The notes beneath the pieces were generated by a model. That model did no database searches. It had not been told where the DNA came from and saw only the letters and a program-made list of their open reading frames with translations. A stretch of 24,740 bases of DNA from Candidatus Martarchaeota archaeon (GTDB lineage: Archaea; Micrarchaeota; Micrarchaeia; Micrarchaeales; CABMGC01): positions 1 to 24,740 of the forward strand of contig JAMCSO010000013.1 in NCBI GenBank assembly GCA_023379075.1, written 5' to 3'. Position numbers and translations under genes: made by a program. Of the stretch, positions 14,070 through 22,124 are shown in pieces (the first letter of the stretch is position 1; each line of letters opens with the position of its first letter).

Positions 14070-14080
14070 ATTTTATACTT
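14070..14080 (+). promoter_or_regulatory. TATA box of the MFS transporter gene
   Basis: ATTTTATACTT lies about 37 nt upstream of the ATG at 14112, implying a short leader of about 10 nt without a clear Shine-Dalgarno. Confidence 0.5.
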
Positions 14081-14111
14081 TTAGCCCAAAACGAAGTATT
14101 CATATGTTACT

Positions 14112-15308
14112 ATGATCAAAAGAAAGAAAGAAGTATTGTTGATAGCGTTATCTGCGTTCTTTGCTGACCTAGGGTACCAGGCAGTTGTAGCAGGCTATCC
14201 AATCTTTCTGGTCTTTGGTCTTGGCCTTCCAATATATATTTATGGGATAGTCGAAGCCTTAAGCTACGGTGGCGGAGCAATTTTCTCATACATTGGAGGA
14301 AGGGCTGCTGATAAGTATGGGCATAAGCGGATGGCGATACTTGGAAATGCACTGATACCGCTTTTGGGGTTTACCGGCCTTGCGAAGTCAGCGATTCAGG
14401 CAGTATCTCTCTTTGTTGGGGGCTGGTGGTCGCGTAATTTCAGGAGCCCTGCAAGAAGGGCAATGGTGGCAGATAATACCTCAATCGAAGAACGAAAGGA
14501 AGCTTTCGGCATTCTCCATGCACTTGACCTAGGGGGAGGAATGATAGCGGTAGCATATTCCGTTCTTTTATTCGTATTCATATTCGGGTCCAATGCAAGG
14601 GAAGGACTTGGATCCATCTTCTTAATAGCCATAATTCCCATCTTTATATCTACCTTGCTGTTATTCTTTGTTAAAAAGAACGGCGTTGATGCAAAGATCA
14701 ACACTGCAGCAAAAAAGGCACCCTCAAAGAAAGGACTTATAGTCAACACATACTCTTCAGGAAACAAGGGATCCTTTTACAGCATACTTGCAGCTGCCAC
14801 TCTTTTTGGGTTTAGCTCGTATTCGTTCGGATTTCCAATATACACAATTGCAGAAGCATCTGGAGTAAGCTATCTCGGAATAATTTCCTATCTTGTCTTT
14901 CTTGGTGCATCATCTTTCTCAGGTTATTTTCTTGGAAGAAGCAGGATGAGCGATATTAACGGGCTTGCATTTGCAGGATATCTCCTTGCCTCTTTGGCAA
15001 GCTTCGGATTTGCATATCTTGTCGGAGAGGGAATTGCTGCACTATACCTGATGGCAGCGATACTTGGGGTAGCTGTGGGTGCCATAGAGACCTTCGAGCC
15101 CACAATAATATCAAAGATTGTTACAAAGAGCAGCGAGGGAAGGGGAATGGGCGATCTTTCCATGGGCAGAAGCATTGGTTTGTTTTCAGGAAACATAATA
15201 ATGGGATTCCTATTATTTTATTTTGGCAATTTCTATGCATACACATATGCGGCTCTTGCCTCATTTATTGCGTTCCTTATAATATTGCGACTTAGAAAGA
15301 GGACATGA
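14112..15308 (+). CDS. Major facilitator superfamily (MFS) transporter
   Basis: 398 aa with two halves of about six membrane helices split by a basic cytosolic loop near 190-220 (KKNGVDAKINTAAKKAPSKK). MFS motif A is GGRAADKYGHKRM (62-74) between helices 2 and 3. A second motif-A-like stretch (GYFLGRSRMSD) begins the C-terminal half. SRNFRSPARRAMVAD resembles the helix 4-5 region of drug/sugar-type MFS proteins. Substrate not predictable. The short gene at 15310 begins one nt after its stop, so they are co-transcribed. Confidence 0.88.
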   Translation: MIKRKKEVLLIALSAFFADLGYQAVVAGYPIFLVFGLGLPIYIYGIVEALSYGGGAIFSYIGGRAADKYGHKRMAILGNALIPLLGFTGLAKSAIQAVSLFVGGWWSRNFRSPARRAMVADNTSIEERKEAFGILHALDLGGGMIAVAYSVLLFVFIFGSNAREGLGSIFLIAIIPIFISTLLLFFVKKNGVDAKINTAAKKAPSKKGLIVNTYSSGNKGSFYSILAAATLFGFSSYSFGFPIYTIAEASGVSYLGIISYLVFLGASSFSGYFLGRSRMSDINGLAFAGYLLASLASFGFAYLVGEGIAALYLMAAILGVAVGAIETFEPTIISKIVTKSSEGRGMGDLSMGRSIGLFSGNIIMGFLLFYFGNFYAYTYAALASFIAFLIILRLRKRT

Positions 15309-15309
15309 T

Positions 15310-15639
15310 ATGGAAAGCGACTTGCAAAAGATGGAAGAAGGGATTATCTCTGCCAAGAAGAGCAGGAGGGCATTCTCCTTTGACTTTAATGATAAAGAGA
15401 GGACAGTATTGTCATCAAGGCTTGGGTTGGAGTTCAAGATAGAAGATATCAAAATGGATGATGTTTACCCAATATTGCTGAGTTATGGGGAACCAGATAT
15501 CATAGGCAACATTGCAAAGAAATATGATGGGGCCTTGATTCTTAGCAAGCTCAATGGAGATGATATCTCTGAGCGTTTTGTGGAGATGCTAATCAATGAG
15601 CATAGAATAAATGTTTATCTAATAAGAATGAACATTTGA
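15310..15639 (+). CDS. Hypothetical small soluble protein downstream of the MFS transporter
   Basis: 109 aa, not recognised. Predicted alpha/beta, with charged N-terminal helices and two hydrophobic strands (YDGALILSKL and RINVYLIRM). No signal peptide, membrane segment or metal motif. Its ATG follows the MFS stop by one nt, arguing for translational coupling. Its last 21 nt overlap the end of the convergent YyaL-type gene. A role linked to the transporter is only contextual inference. Confidence 0.6.
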   Translation: MESDLQKMEEGIISAKKSRRAFSFDFNDKERTVLSSRLGLEFKIEDIKMDDVYPILLSYGEPDIIGNIAKKYDGALILSKLNGDDISERFVEMLINEHRINVYLIRMNI

Positions 15640-17670
15640 TCCGTTCAATGCATTGATGACTGTGTCTATGTCGTTTGTTGGCTCTTTGCAGCTCCTTTCA
15701 GAACAGAGATAAAAGGTCGTTTTTCCATTGATTATATTCATATCAGCAACGAACGGAGCCATAGACGCGAGTTCATCACTTTTAAGCAGAATAAGCATAC
15801 CGGGAGAAAATACTGTATTTATCTTTCTAAGAGCCTGTGTTGATTCAGATCTGCTTTTTGATACGATAACGAGTTCCTTGGCGTATCCAAACAGCTGGCC
15901 CATGTTGCTCAGCAAGTAGATATGCGCAAGGGGATTCTCGACTATCGATCCGGACAGGTATTCTATAGCCTGAAGAGCCTTCTCCTTGAACTCTTTCCTT
16001 CCTGTCATACTATAAAGCTTGAGAAGAGAGGATATTGCAGCCGAGTTTCCTGATGGGATAACACTATCCATTGCATCCTTCTCACGCACGACTCCATCTC
16101 CACCTTCTCTGGAGAAAAAGAATGCCCCATCCTTCTGGTCCCAAAAAAGCTCCAGCATCTTCTCAGCAAAAGCGATCGCACCTTTGAGATAGCGATCTTC
16201 GAAGCAGCCCTGATAAAGCTCTATCAGGCCTTCGGTCATGAATGCATAATCGTCAAGAAATCCTTTAATCTTTGTCTCACCTTGCTCGAATGCGTGGAAG
16301 AGTTCACCATCCCTGACCATCATCCTGAGGACAAAATCCGCTGTCTTCATACTCTTCTCTAAGTATGTCTCAGACCCAAAGATTCTGCCAGCTCTTGCCA
16401 AAGCGGATATTGCAAGGCCGTTACTGTCAGATAATATCTTATCGTCTATTTTAGGATGAATCCTGCTCTCGCGTGCCTCATAAAGCTTTCTCCTGGCGTT
16501 GTCCAGCTTCATCTCAATCTCTCCTGCAGGCTTGCCAAGCCTTCTCACTGCGCGCTCAGTATCATATCTTTTATATAGAATATTCAGCTCGTTTCCAAAA
16601 TTTCCACCATCCTCAATTCCAAACACTGTGGAAAATATCACCATCTCTTCATTGTTTAGCACTTTCTTTATCTGGTTGCTCTTCCAGAGATAGAACAATC
16701 CCTCAGCTCCTTCACTGTCGGCGTCTATGGATGTGTAAAATGCGCCCCCCACGTCGCGCATATCACGTATCATGAACTCTAGTATTTCCTTAGATGTCTT
16801 TGCGTATTCCTCCTTTTTAGATAAGAGATATGTGTCCATATATGCTTGGGAGACTAATGCCTGGTCATAAAGCATCTTCTCAAAGTGTGGCATGAACCAC
16901 ACCCTATCCGTCGAATACCTGTGTATTCCATACCCTATGTGATCGTATACGCCACCATCCCGCATATAATAAAGCGTCTTTTCAACCATCTCCTGAGCCC
17001 GTTTTTCCTTTCTCAGATGCGAGTATCTCAACAGGAATCTTAGATAAAGCGGCATTGGAAACTTTGGCGATATGCCAAAGCCACCATTTGTAGCGTCATA
17101 CAGGCTCAGAAGTCTTTTGTAAGAATCATCAAGGACATTCTCATCAAATTTCTTTCTTTCTGAAGTCACGCTATCATTACGCATATAATTCATTATCTCA
17201 CTGCCCATGCGCTCTATTCTTACTGGGTCTGATTTCCACATCTCGCTTACCTTCTGTATCAGATCACGCATGCCCATGATGCCATTCTCACTTTCCTTTG
17301 GTATGTATGTAGAGGCAAAGAATGGCTTCCTGTGTGGCGTTAATATTATATTGAGAGGCCATCCACTTATTCCAGTCATTGATTGGCTGACATTTAGATA
17401 CATCTTGTCTATGTCTGGTCTTTCCTCCCTATCTACTTTAATGCTGACAAAAGCCTTATTCATTAGAGATGATATTTCTTCATCCATGAATGACTCTTCG
17501 TGCATGACATGGCACCAATGGCAGGCAGAGTAGCCTATTGATAAGAAGATTAATTTATTCTCCTTCTCAGCCTTAGAGAATGCATCATCTGACCATGCAT
17601 ACCACTCTACCGGATCATTTGCATGTTCCTTCAGATACGGGCTTTTTTCATTGCGCAGAAGATTTGGCAT
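15619..17670 (-). CDS. YyaL/DUF255 thioredoxin-domain protein
   Basis: 683 aa, the usual length of the YyaL (spermatogenesis-associated protein 20-like) family. The N-terminal thioredoxin-like domain (1-160) has NLLRNEKSPYLKEHANDPV, VEWYAWSDDAF, the redox-type motif CHWC (50-53), and the cis-Pro loop GISGWPLNIILTP. The rest is an alpha/alpha-barrel resembling glycan-processing folds: NGGFGISPKFP, DHIGYGIHRYSTDRVWFMPH, FEKMLYDQA, DADSEGAEGLFYLW. The biochemical function of the family is not established. No signal peptide, so cytosolic. It starts 10 nt after the spermidine-synthase-like gene and is probably co-transcribed with it. Confidence 0.92.
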   Translation of the reverse strand: MPNLLRNEKSPYLKEHANDPVEWYAWSDDAFSKAEKENKLIFLSIGYSACHWCHVMHEESFMDEEISSLMNKAFVSIKVDREERPDIDKMYLNVSQSMTGISGWPLNIILTPHRKPFFASTYIPKESENGIMGMRDLIQKVSEMWKSDPVRIERMGSEIMNYMRNDSVTSERKKFDENVLDDSYKRLLSLYDATNGGFGISPKFPMPLYLRFLLRYSHLRKEKRAQEMVEKTLYYMRDGGVYDHIGYGIHRYSTDRVWFMPHFEKMLYDQALVSQAYMDTYLLSKKEEYAKTSKEILEFMIRDMRDVGGAFYTSIDADSEGAEGLFYLWKSNQIKKVLNNEEMVIFSTVFGIEDGGNFGNELNILYKRYDTERAVRRLGKPAGEIEMKLDNARRKLYEARESRIHPKIDDKILSDSNGLAISALARAGRIFGSETYLEKSMKTADFVLRMMVRDGELFHAFEQGETKIKGFLDDYAFMTEGLIELYQGCFEDRYLKGAIAFAEKMLELFWDQKDGAFFFSREGGDGVVREKDAMDSVIPSGNSAAISSLLKLYSMTGRKEFKEKALQAIEYLSGSIVENPLAHIYLLSNMGQLFGYAKELVIVSKSRSESTQALRKINTVFSPGMLILLKSDELASMAPFVADMNIINGKTTFYLCSERSCKEPTNDIDTVINALNGSNVHSY

Positions 17671-17680
17671 AAATGATTAC

Positions 17681-18460
17681 CTATTCCACATATGGTATCT
17701 TTCCACAACGTGTCATCTTTGAGTAATACTCGAGCATGCGTACATTGTCCTTTGTCTGTGGGAAATGCTTCTTTATCCGCAGCAGAATATCGTTTCTTTC
17801 CATCGACTTTGAATTTAATAATATTATATTTCCCGGAGGGGATGATGTGTCAATTCTGTATACTTTGAAGAACTTTGATAACCTGCGTATATACTTATTC
17901 AGGTTCTCCATTCCGTTGAAGCTGAGTGCGTAATTGACAGCAAATATCCCATTCTTTGACAGTTTATGGAAGGAATCCTTTATGAAATCTTCTCCAAGAA
18001 ACTGCTGTGGGATCCTCATCGAATCGTATGCGTCTAGCAGAATTATATCATATCTCTTTTCAGTCATCGAAACGAATGATGCCCCATCGCCTATAAAAAG
18101 ATTTGATCTCAATTTCTTTGGAAGGATTCTCTCTGCTATAAACACCATCTTCTCATTTATTTCGACTATGTCCATCCTTATTTTATCGCCAAAGATTGCA
18201 TCAAGCTGGAATGCCACGGTTCCTCCCCCGAGACCTATCATCAATATGCGCGGCTTGCTATAAAGCGATGCTATTGGCATGAAGTAATCCCAATACTGCC
18301 CTGTATAAACAGAATCCTTGTTTATTCGAGAATACACTATGTTATTGAACCTGAACACTTTCTCAGTATTGCTCTCGCTTATTGTCATGATATCATTTCC
18401 ATCTTCTATCACCGCAGTCTCCTTATCTGGATCTAGCAATTTGTTAAGTATATTTACCAT
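17681..18460 (-). CDS. Spermidine-synthase-like protein (class I Rossmann fold)
   Basis: 259 aa. A short N-terminal beta region precedes a Rossmann domain: MIGLGGGTVAFQLDA (76-81 binding loop), DIVEINEKMVFIAERIL with ribose-binding Glu100, IGDGASFV (123-130) and YDIILLDAYDSMRIPQ (137-151). The GGG-x(18)-[DE]-x-[ND] and GDG layout matches spermidine/spermine synthases. The gatekeeper segment differs from true spermidine synthases (DAYDS, not DSSDP), so a related SAM-dependent methyltransferase is possible. ATG 18460 has no Shine-Dalgarno. An in-frame GTG at 18469 sits about 26 nt from the TATA box and could be a leaderless start. Confidence 0.75.
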   Translation of the reverse strand: MVNILNKLLDPDKETAVIEDGNDIMTISESNTEKVFRFNNIVYSRINKDSVYTGQYWDYFMPIASLYSKPRILMIGLGGGTVAFQLDAIFGDKIRMDIVEINEKMVFIAERILPKKLRSNLFIGDGASFVSMTEKRYDIILLDAYDSMRIPQQFLGEDFIKDSFHKLSKNGIFAVNYALSFNGMENLNKYIRRLSKFFKVYRIDTSSPPGNIILLNSKSMERNDILLRIKKHFPQTKDNVRMLEYYSKMTRCGKIPYVE

Positions 18461-18489
18461 ACAATACACTATGCTCTGTTTTCCAATTA

Positions 18490-18500
18490 TTATTTAAAAA
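18490..18500 (-). promoter_or_regulatory. TATA box of the spermidine-synthase-like gene
   Basis: Minus-strand TTTTTAAATAA predicts a transcript start close to 18469-18470. The same 100-nt interval also serves the divergent gene at 18570, for which several A/T boxes (CCTTTAAATATG near 18521 and AATTTATAATTT near 18546) are candidates. Confidence 0.45.
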
Positions 18501-18569
18501 CACAACAGTATCATACTGAAAACCTTTAAATATGATTCCGATTTAAATTTATAATTTAAATGTGTTCCT

Positions 18570-19082
18570 ATGGGAAAAGTGGTTGAGCTAGCTAAGCTTA
18601 GAAATGGGAAGGAAAAAGCTAAGGGAAGCGGGCTTGCTGATCTAAGAAGAATAGAGACACTAAAGTTCCCTACGATGCGGCTAACGAATCCTTTGAATGA
18701 GAATGAAGATACTGATGCGGATTATCAGAGAGAATACCAAGCACAAAGAATGCTCAGAATAGCAATCAAATGCTTGGAACTGTGGAACATCCCAAAATCT
18801 GCATGGAAGAAAAAGAACCCCTCTTTCTTATCTGGATTGACTACAGTTTGGGGAGAGAAAGTCGGAGTTTATACTAAGCTTACTGAGTCTGAAGTTCTAG
18901 AAGCCCTTGAATACATCCACATTAATGGCATACTGGAGTGGTTTGCCTGCAGGCCGACTTCGGTAGAGATAGGCGAAGTTGCAATCCCTGCGTCAGATCT
19001 TGAGATTAAACCTCAGGAATTGGAGCTAGTGTTAAAATCTCATCTCTTAAGAAATTCATCAGCGGAGAAAAAAGCAGCATGA
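18570..19082 (+). CDS. Hypothetical protein (orphan)
   Basis: 170 aa, not recognised. It has a basic N-terminus (KLRNGKEKAKGSG), a central stretch with many Trp/Lys residues (ELWNIPKSAWKKKNPSF), and a helix-strand region (SEVLEALEYIHINGILEWF) that could be a winged-helix or small alpha/beta domain. No signal peptide or membrane helix. ATG at 18570 is the only good start and follows an extremely A/T-rich promoter region. It is the first of four same-strand orphan genes up to 21531, each seemingly with its own promoter or short spacer. Confidence 0.6.
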   Translation: MGKVVELAKLRNGKEKAKGSGLADLRRIETLKFPTMRLTNPLNENEDTDADYQREYQAQRMLRIAIKCLELWNIPKSAWKKKNPSFLSGLTTVWGEKVGVYTKLTESEVLEALEYIHINGILEWFACRPTSVEIGEVAIPASDLEIKPQELELVLKSHLLRNSSAEKKAA

Positions 19083-19318
19083 TATGCTTTTTATGCCGAA
19101 ACTGCTTCCAAGTTGATACGGATAAAGTCAAACTGCAGAAAGTTACATCTGCCTAGTTCCTTAACAAACTGGGCGGGAAATCTTGATACCAGAACGGAAC
19201 TCTGGAAGCAAACATAAGATCTGAACATGGGGCAGAAATAACAATCGATTGATAATCTGTCAGTTTTTGGCTTTATTCATATATATACTTAAAAATGTAT
19301 CTATCATATATGGCTAAT
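19083..19318 (+). other. Intergenic stretch with no gene seen
   Basis: About 236 nt between two orphan genes. It has stops in all frames. The only structure is a short hairpin, CCAGA (19189-19193) with TCTGG (19201-19205) around a 7-nt loop, and A/T-rich boxes near 19283-19300. No tRNA or C/D-box pattern was found. Confidence 0.4.
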
Positions 19319-19329
19319 CTTTAAATATG
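19319..19329 (+). promoter_or_regulatory. TATA box of the stalk-protein gene
   Basis: CTTTAAATATG lies about 42 nt upstream of the ATG at 19366. It predicts a transcript start near 19350 and so excludes the in-frame upstream ATG at 19327. Confidence 0.5.
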
Positions 19330-19365
19330 ATCTTGATGTTTACATTAACATACAAGGTAGAATCT

Positions 19366-20793
19366 ATGGTAGCTACACCAGCAGTAACCGTTGTGAATCC
19401 AAGGCCAGAAGCAAAGGTAAGAGAGAAATTGATTGAAAAGATGAACGCATCGTTTACTTCGTATGAGCGTTCGCTTACGAGCCAGACTATGACCGGACAG
19501 CAACTTGTTGAGAGTGGAGAGAGATGGAAGGCACTCGTCATGAATGCGAATATATTGGGAGATAAAGCATTGCTTCAGAGGGTTGATTCCATTAATAAGA
19601 GTGTGGTCAGCGAGGCAGCCAGGCTTGGCTATACTACTCAGAATGTTGATGTGCTTCCTAAAGAAATTATAAATGATCTTAATTTTGAAAGAGACAGATA
19701 TCAGGGAGGAAATGTAGCAAAAGACAGACAAAATTTAGGAAATATAATCTCAAAGATCTGTGCGAGCCACGGTCTTTCATTCTCGAATATTGCAGACAGC
19801 ATGGAAGAGTATATAACAAGCAGGAGGATTACTGCATTGCTTAACTCTTCAAACTTAACTGCTAATAATAGTTCTTCAGCAGCAGTTGCAACTCCTCTTC
19901 CAAGGGCGAGGTCTGCAGTAGTGCCTGAACAGTCTCAGGCTCAGCCTCCTCAGCCTCCTCAGACTACAACAGTAGTAAATCATCATAATTGGAACCCTCT
20001 CTCTGCAATAGGGGGTGCAGTACTTGCTTTAGGAATACTCTTTGGAGGAGCTTATGTTGGATCTAGGGCGCAGAAGGCATATGATCAGAAAGTAGCGCAG
20101 GTTCAAGTACAGCAGACACAAATAAAAGATGCGGGTGTAGTTGGAAAGAATCTTGCACAGGCAGAAGGAAGTGAAACCAGTACCAGCCCAGCACAGGAAA
20201 GAAAAGAAGCCACCCAATTTGTTTCAGCCGCATCAGCAGCAAGGAGTGCAGGAAATATTCCTCTTTACAATGTATATAACGCTATGGCAGCACAGGAACG
20301 TGCAGATGCCTCAAGTTCGCCAACTTCTACTACATCAACAACAGCCCCACCTACAACCACACCGAGCAGCACTACTGTCCAGACTACAGGCAGCGGCGTA
20401 ACAGCTACAACACCATCTGCTACAGAAACAAAACCTTCTACAACTTCAACAACAGCAAGCCAGTACAAGAGTCAGACATTGATAGTCCTTCCCGGAGGAA
20501 CAATATTCTCATATACTGACTCGAATGGAATAGCAAACAATGTTGTTTATGATGGTATACAGAAAGTTAATGGAAATCCTGAGGCAGGATTCCAGTGGAC
20601 TGAGACTAAAAGCGGTAATCTAATTGCAGCCGGAAACGTTATAAATGTGGCTCAAGGAGATTCCAACAGCACAGGGATAGTACTTCCTGGTGGAACAACT
20701 GTAGAAATAACTGTAAAATCACTGAATTCGAATAACGGAGCAGCAGCTGTAATTGTAATTCCACTTCCATCATCTAACACACAGGCAGCCTGA
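19366..20793 (+). CDS. Single-pass membrane protein with Thr/Ser/Pro-rich stalk (orphan)
   Basis: 475 aa, no family recognised. Layout: residues 1-160 helical and charged, probably cytosolic; 175-205 Pro/Gln linker with PPQPPQ; one membrane helix at ~212-233 (LSAIGGAVLALGILFGGAYV); a helical stretch to ~315; a mucin-like Thr/Ser/Pro tract at 316-364, likely O-glycosylated outside the cell; then a beta-rich end with two IVLPGGT motifs (373-379 and 438-444) that look like repeats of a small beta domain. Topology in-to-out is inferred from the stalk. Start at 19366: AGGT seven nt upstream and the TATA box position. The next gene begins 24 nt downstream. Confidence 0.75.
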   Translation: MVATPAVTVVNPRPEAKVREKLIEKMNASFTSYERSLTSQTMTGQQLVESGERWKALVMNANILGDKALLQRVDSINKSVVSEAARLGYTTQNVDVLPKEIINDLNFERDRYQGGNVAKDRQNLGNIISKICASHGLSFSNIADSMEEYITSRRITALLNSSNLTANNSSSAAVATPLPRARSAVVPEQSQAQPPQPPQTTTVVNHHNWNPLSAIGGAVLALGILFGGAYVGSRAQKAYDQKVAQVQVQQTQIKDAGVVGKNLAQAEGSETSTSPAQERKEATQFVSAASAARSAGNIPLYNVYNAMAAQERADASSSPTSTTSTTAPPTTTPSSTTVQTTGSGVTATTPSATETKPSTTSTTASQYKSQTLIVLPGGTIFSYTDSNGIANNVVYDGIQKVNGNPEAGFQWTETKSGNLIAAGNVINVAQGDSNSTGIVLPGGTTVEITVKSLNSNNGAAAVIVIPLPSSNTQAA

Positions 20794-20817
20794 AAAATAA
20801 TCTCAATTTGCAGGGCC

Positions 20818-21222
20818 ATGTCAACCTTTAAGTCAGGAACAAATCATCCCGTGCAGAAGGGTGCATTTAGAGACTCAAATGCCGCTACAACTATCTGCGG
20901 AAGGCTTATTCCAGAGCTTATGTCATCAATTGATAGAAAGATAGGTTCTAATCCATATGTCTCTACGGATTCTTTAAAGGAGCTTCTTAGGATCTCCCGC
21001 GGTCTTAGACAAATCCTGATTCTTTTATCTGATCAAGGTCCGACAGGAAACAAAAAAATTCCAGACCAGCAGGAACTATCATACCTTCCAGAAAACATCC
21101 GACTTATATACAATCTGGCTAAAGAGGTTAGAGACAGGAAAGAAAAGTCCAGAATTGAGAATAGCATTTTTGGTATTATACTATATATAGAGGGTACCTA
21201 CGCAAAACTTCTGAGAAGATGA
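20818..21222 (+). CDS. Hypothetical helical protein (orphan)
   Basis: 134 aa, not recognised. Mostly helical and basic, with two amphipathic helices around LKELLRISRGLRQILILLSD and RLIYNLAKEVRDRKEKSR. No signal or membrane helix. ATG at 20818 follows CAGGG, a fair ribosome-binding site. It lies 24 nt after the stalk-protein gene with no promoter between, suggesting a shared transcript. No function can be offered. Confidence 0.6.
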   Translation: MSTFKSGTNHPVQKGAFRDSNAATTICGRLIPELMSSIDRKIGSNPYVSTDSLKELLRISRGLRQILILLSDQGPTGNKKIPDQQELSYLPENIRLIYNLAKEVRDRKEKSRIENSIFGIILYIEGTYAKLLRR

Positions 21223-21234
21223 TTTATATAATAA
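21222..21234 (+). promoter_or_regulatory. TATA box of the 89-aa orphan gene
   Basis: ATTTATATAATAA is centred about 34 nt before the ATG at 21262, leaving a short leader that contains GAGGG as Shine-Dalgarno five nt before the ATG. It overlaps the stop of the preceding gene. Confidence 0.5.
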
Positions 21235-21261
21235 ATTAGCCAAACTAATTAGAGGGTTATA

Positions 21262-21531
21262 ATGGTCAAGATTGTCTATTCTGAGGAAGACTCGAGACGC
21301 ATAGCAAATAATATTATTACAGCAATTAGAACTGACCCCTGGAGATTCGACCTCTTTACTAGGCTGTTACGCTTTGCAGGAAGCAGAGGAGAAGCTAATC
21401 CAACTGTAGCTGCAAAAGCTTTAAGAGATGCTGCTTCGATATACGAGAGCGGATACCCAAAACGTGCAGCTGCAGCAATTGGTTTTGCTGAAGGAATAGA
21501 ACGCCAAGCCAAATCTGCAAGACGTAGATAA
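21262..21531 (+). CDS. Hypothetical small basic helical protein (orphan)
   Basis: 89 aa, all-helical by composition, Arg/Ala-rich. It has RRIANNIITAIRTDPW, AAKALRDAASIYESGY and a basic end QAKSARRR. The A-A-x-x-A-x-x-I-Y-x-x-G pattern could be a TPR-like or helical-hairpin repeat, but one copy is not enough to call. It has its own TATA box and a clear GAGGG ribosome-binding site, so it is probably a real gene. It ends 24 nt before the convergent regulator gene. Confidence 0.6.
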   Translation: MVKIVYSEEDSRRIANNIITAIRTDPWRFDLFTRLLRFAGSRGEANPTVAAKALRDAASIYESGYPKRAAAAIGFAEGIERQAKSARRR

Positions 21532-21555
21532 TCAAACCAAGACTATCAAGTAGGA

Positions 21556-22005
21556 TCAGAATTCGACAAACTCGCTCTTGATCTGCTTAAGGGAGTTAAG
21601 TGTTGTTGTCTTCTCAACCCCTTTTCTTGATAGAACCGCCTTTACAAATTTATAAAATGAATCTATATCTGCAGTCCTCACTTTCATAAGGATCTCCCAC
21701 TCTCCTGTTATTATATCTACACTTTCTACTTCTGGAAACGCAGAGAACTCTTTAGCAACCTTCTCTGGTTCTGTATATTCATTATGTGAAAGATTTACAA
21801 GTACGTAGCTGCAGAGACCCTCATTAATCTTTTTATAGTCAAAAACAGCTTTGTACGCTTTGATTATGCCTTCTTTCTCCATCTGCTTTAGATTGTAATG
21901 TATGGTTGCAGAAGGTGCCTTCAGCTTCTTTGCTATGCTAATTATCCTTGGAGTACAGTATCCAGACTTCATCAGCCATACAAGATCCTCCTTTATACTT
22001 TTCAT
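21556..22005 (-). CDS. Lrp/AsnC-family transcriptional regulator
   Basis: 149 aa. The N-terminal winged helix-turn-helix (4-50) contains TPRIISIAKKLKAPSATIHY followed by NLKQMEKEGIIKAYKAVFD. The C-terminal RAM/ACT-like domain has CSYVLVNLSH, VESVDIITGEWEILMKVRT and DIDSFYKFVKAVLSRKGVEK. Members form dimers to octamers and often sense amino acids. ATG at 22005 gives the family N-terminus; the upstream in-frame extension to 22113 crosses the promoter. It is divergent from a DAHP synthase and is the obvious candidate to control it and itself. Confidence 0.9.
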   Translation of the reverse strand: MKSIKEDLVWLMKSGYCTPRIISIAKKLKAPSATIHYNLKQMEKEGIIKAYKAVFDYKKINEGLCSYVLVNLSHNEYTEPEKVAKEFSAFPEVESVDIITGEWEILMKVRTADIDSFYKFVKAVLSRKGVEKTTTLNSLKQIKSEFVEF

Positions 22006-22016
22006 AATTATTGTAT

Positions 22017-22060
22017 AATATTCAATATTTAAAAGACTTCTTATATAAAAATTGAATTTT
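22017..22060. promoter_or_regulatory. Two 13-bp palindromes 31 bp apart, candidate Lrp/AsnC operator
   Basis: AATATT-C-AATATT (22017-22029) and AAAATT-G-AATTTT (22048-22060) are both perfect 6-1-6 inverted repeats with centres 31 bp apart, close to three helical turns. They flank and overlap the regulator's TATA box (minus-strand TTTTATATAAG, 22041-22051). Same-face spacing suits a multimeric Lrp-type regulator. A/T-rich sequence raises the chance of coincidence. Confidence 0.4.
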
Positions 22061-22070
22061 GTACACTTAG

Positions 22071-22080
22071 TAATATATAG
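22071..22080 (+). promoter_or_regulatory. TATA box of the DAHP synthase gene
   Basis: TAATATATAG lies about 49 nt before the ATG at 22125, predicting transcription from about 22100. It is 11 nt beyond the nearer 13-bp palindrome, so a bound regulator could touch the basal factors. Confidence 0.45.
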
Positions 22081-22124
22081 TAATCGAACAGAACCGTTGT
22101 AGGGAATAAACATAAGGTTATCCT

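Noticed and set aside
13883..14167. Plus-strand open frame between the UbiA and MFS genes
   Set aside because: It crosses both promoters and the UbiA start, has Cys/Tyr-rich random composition and no ribosome-binding site.
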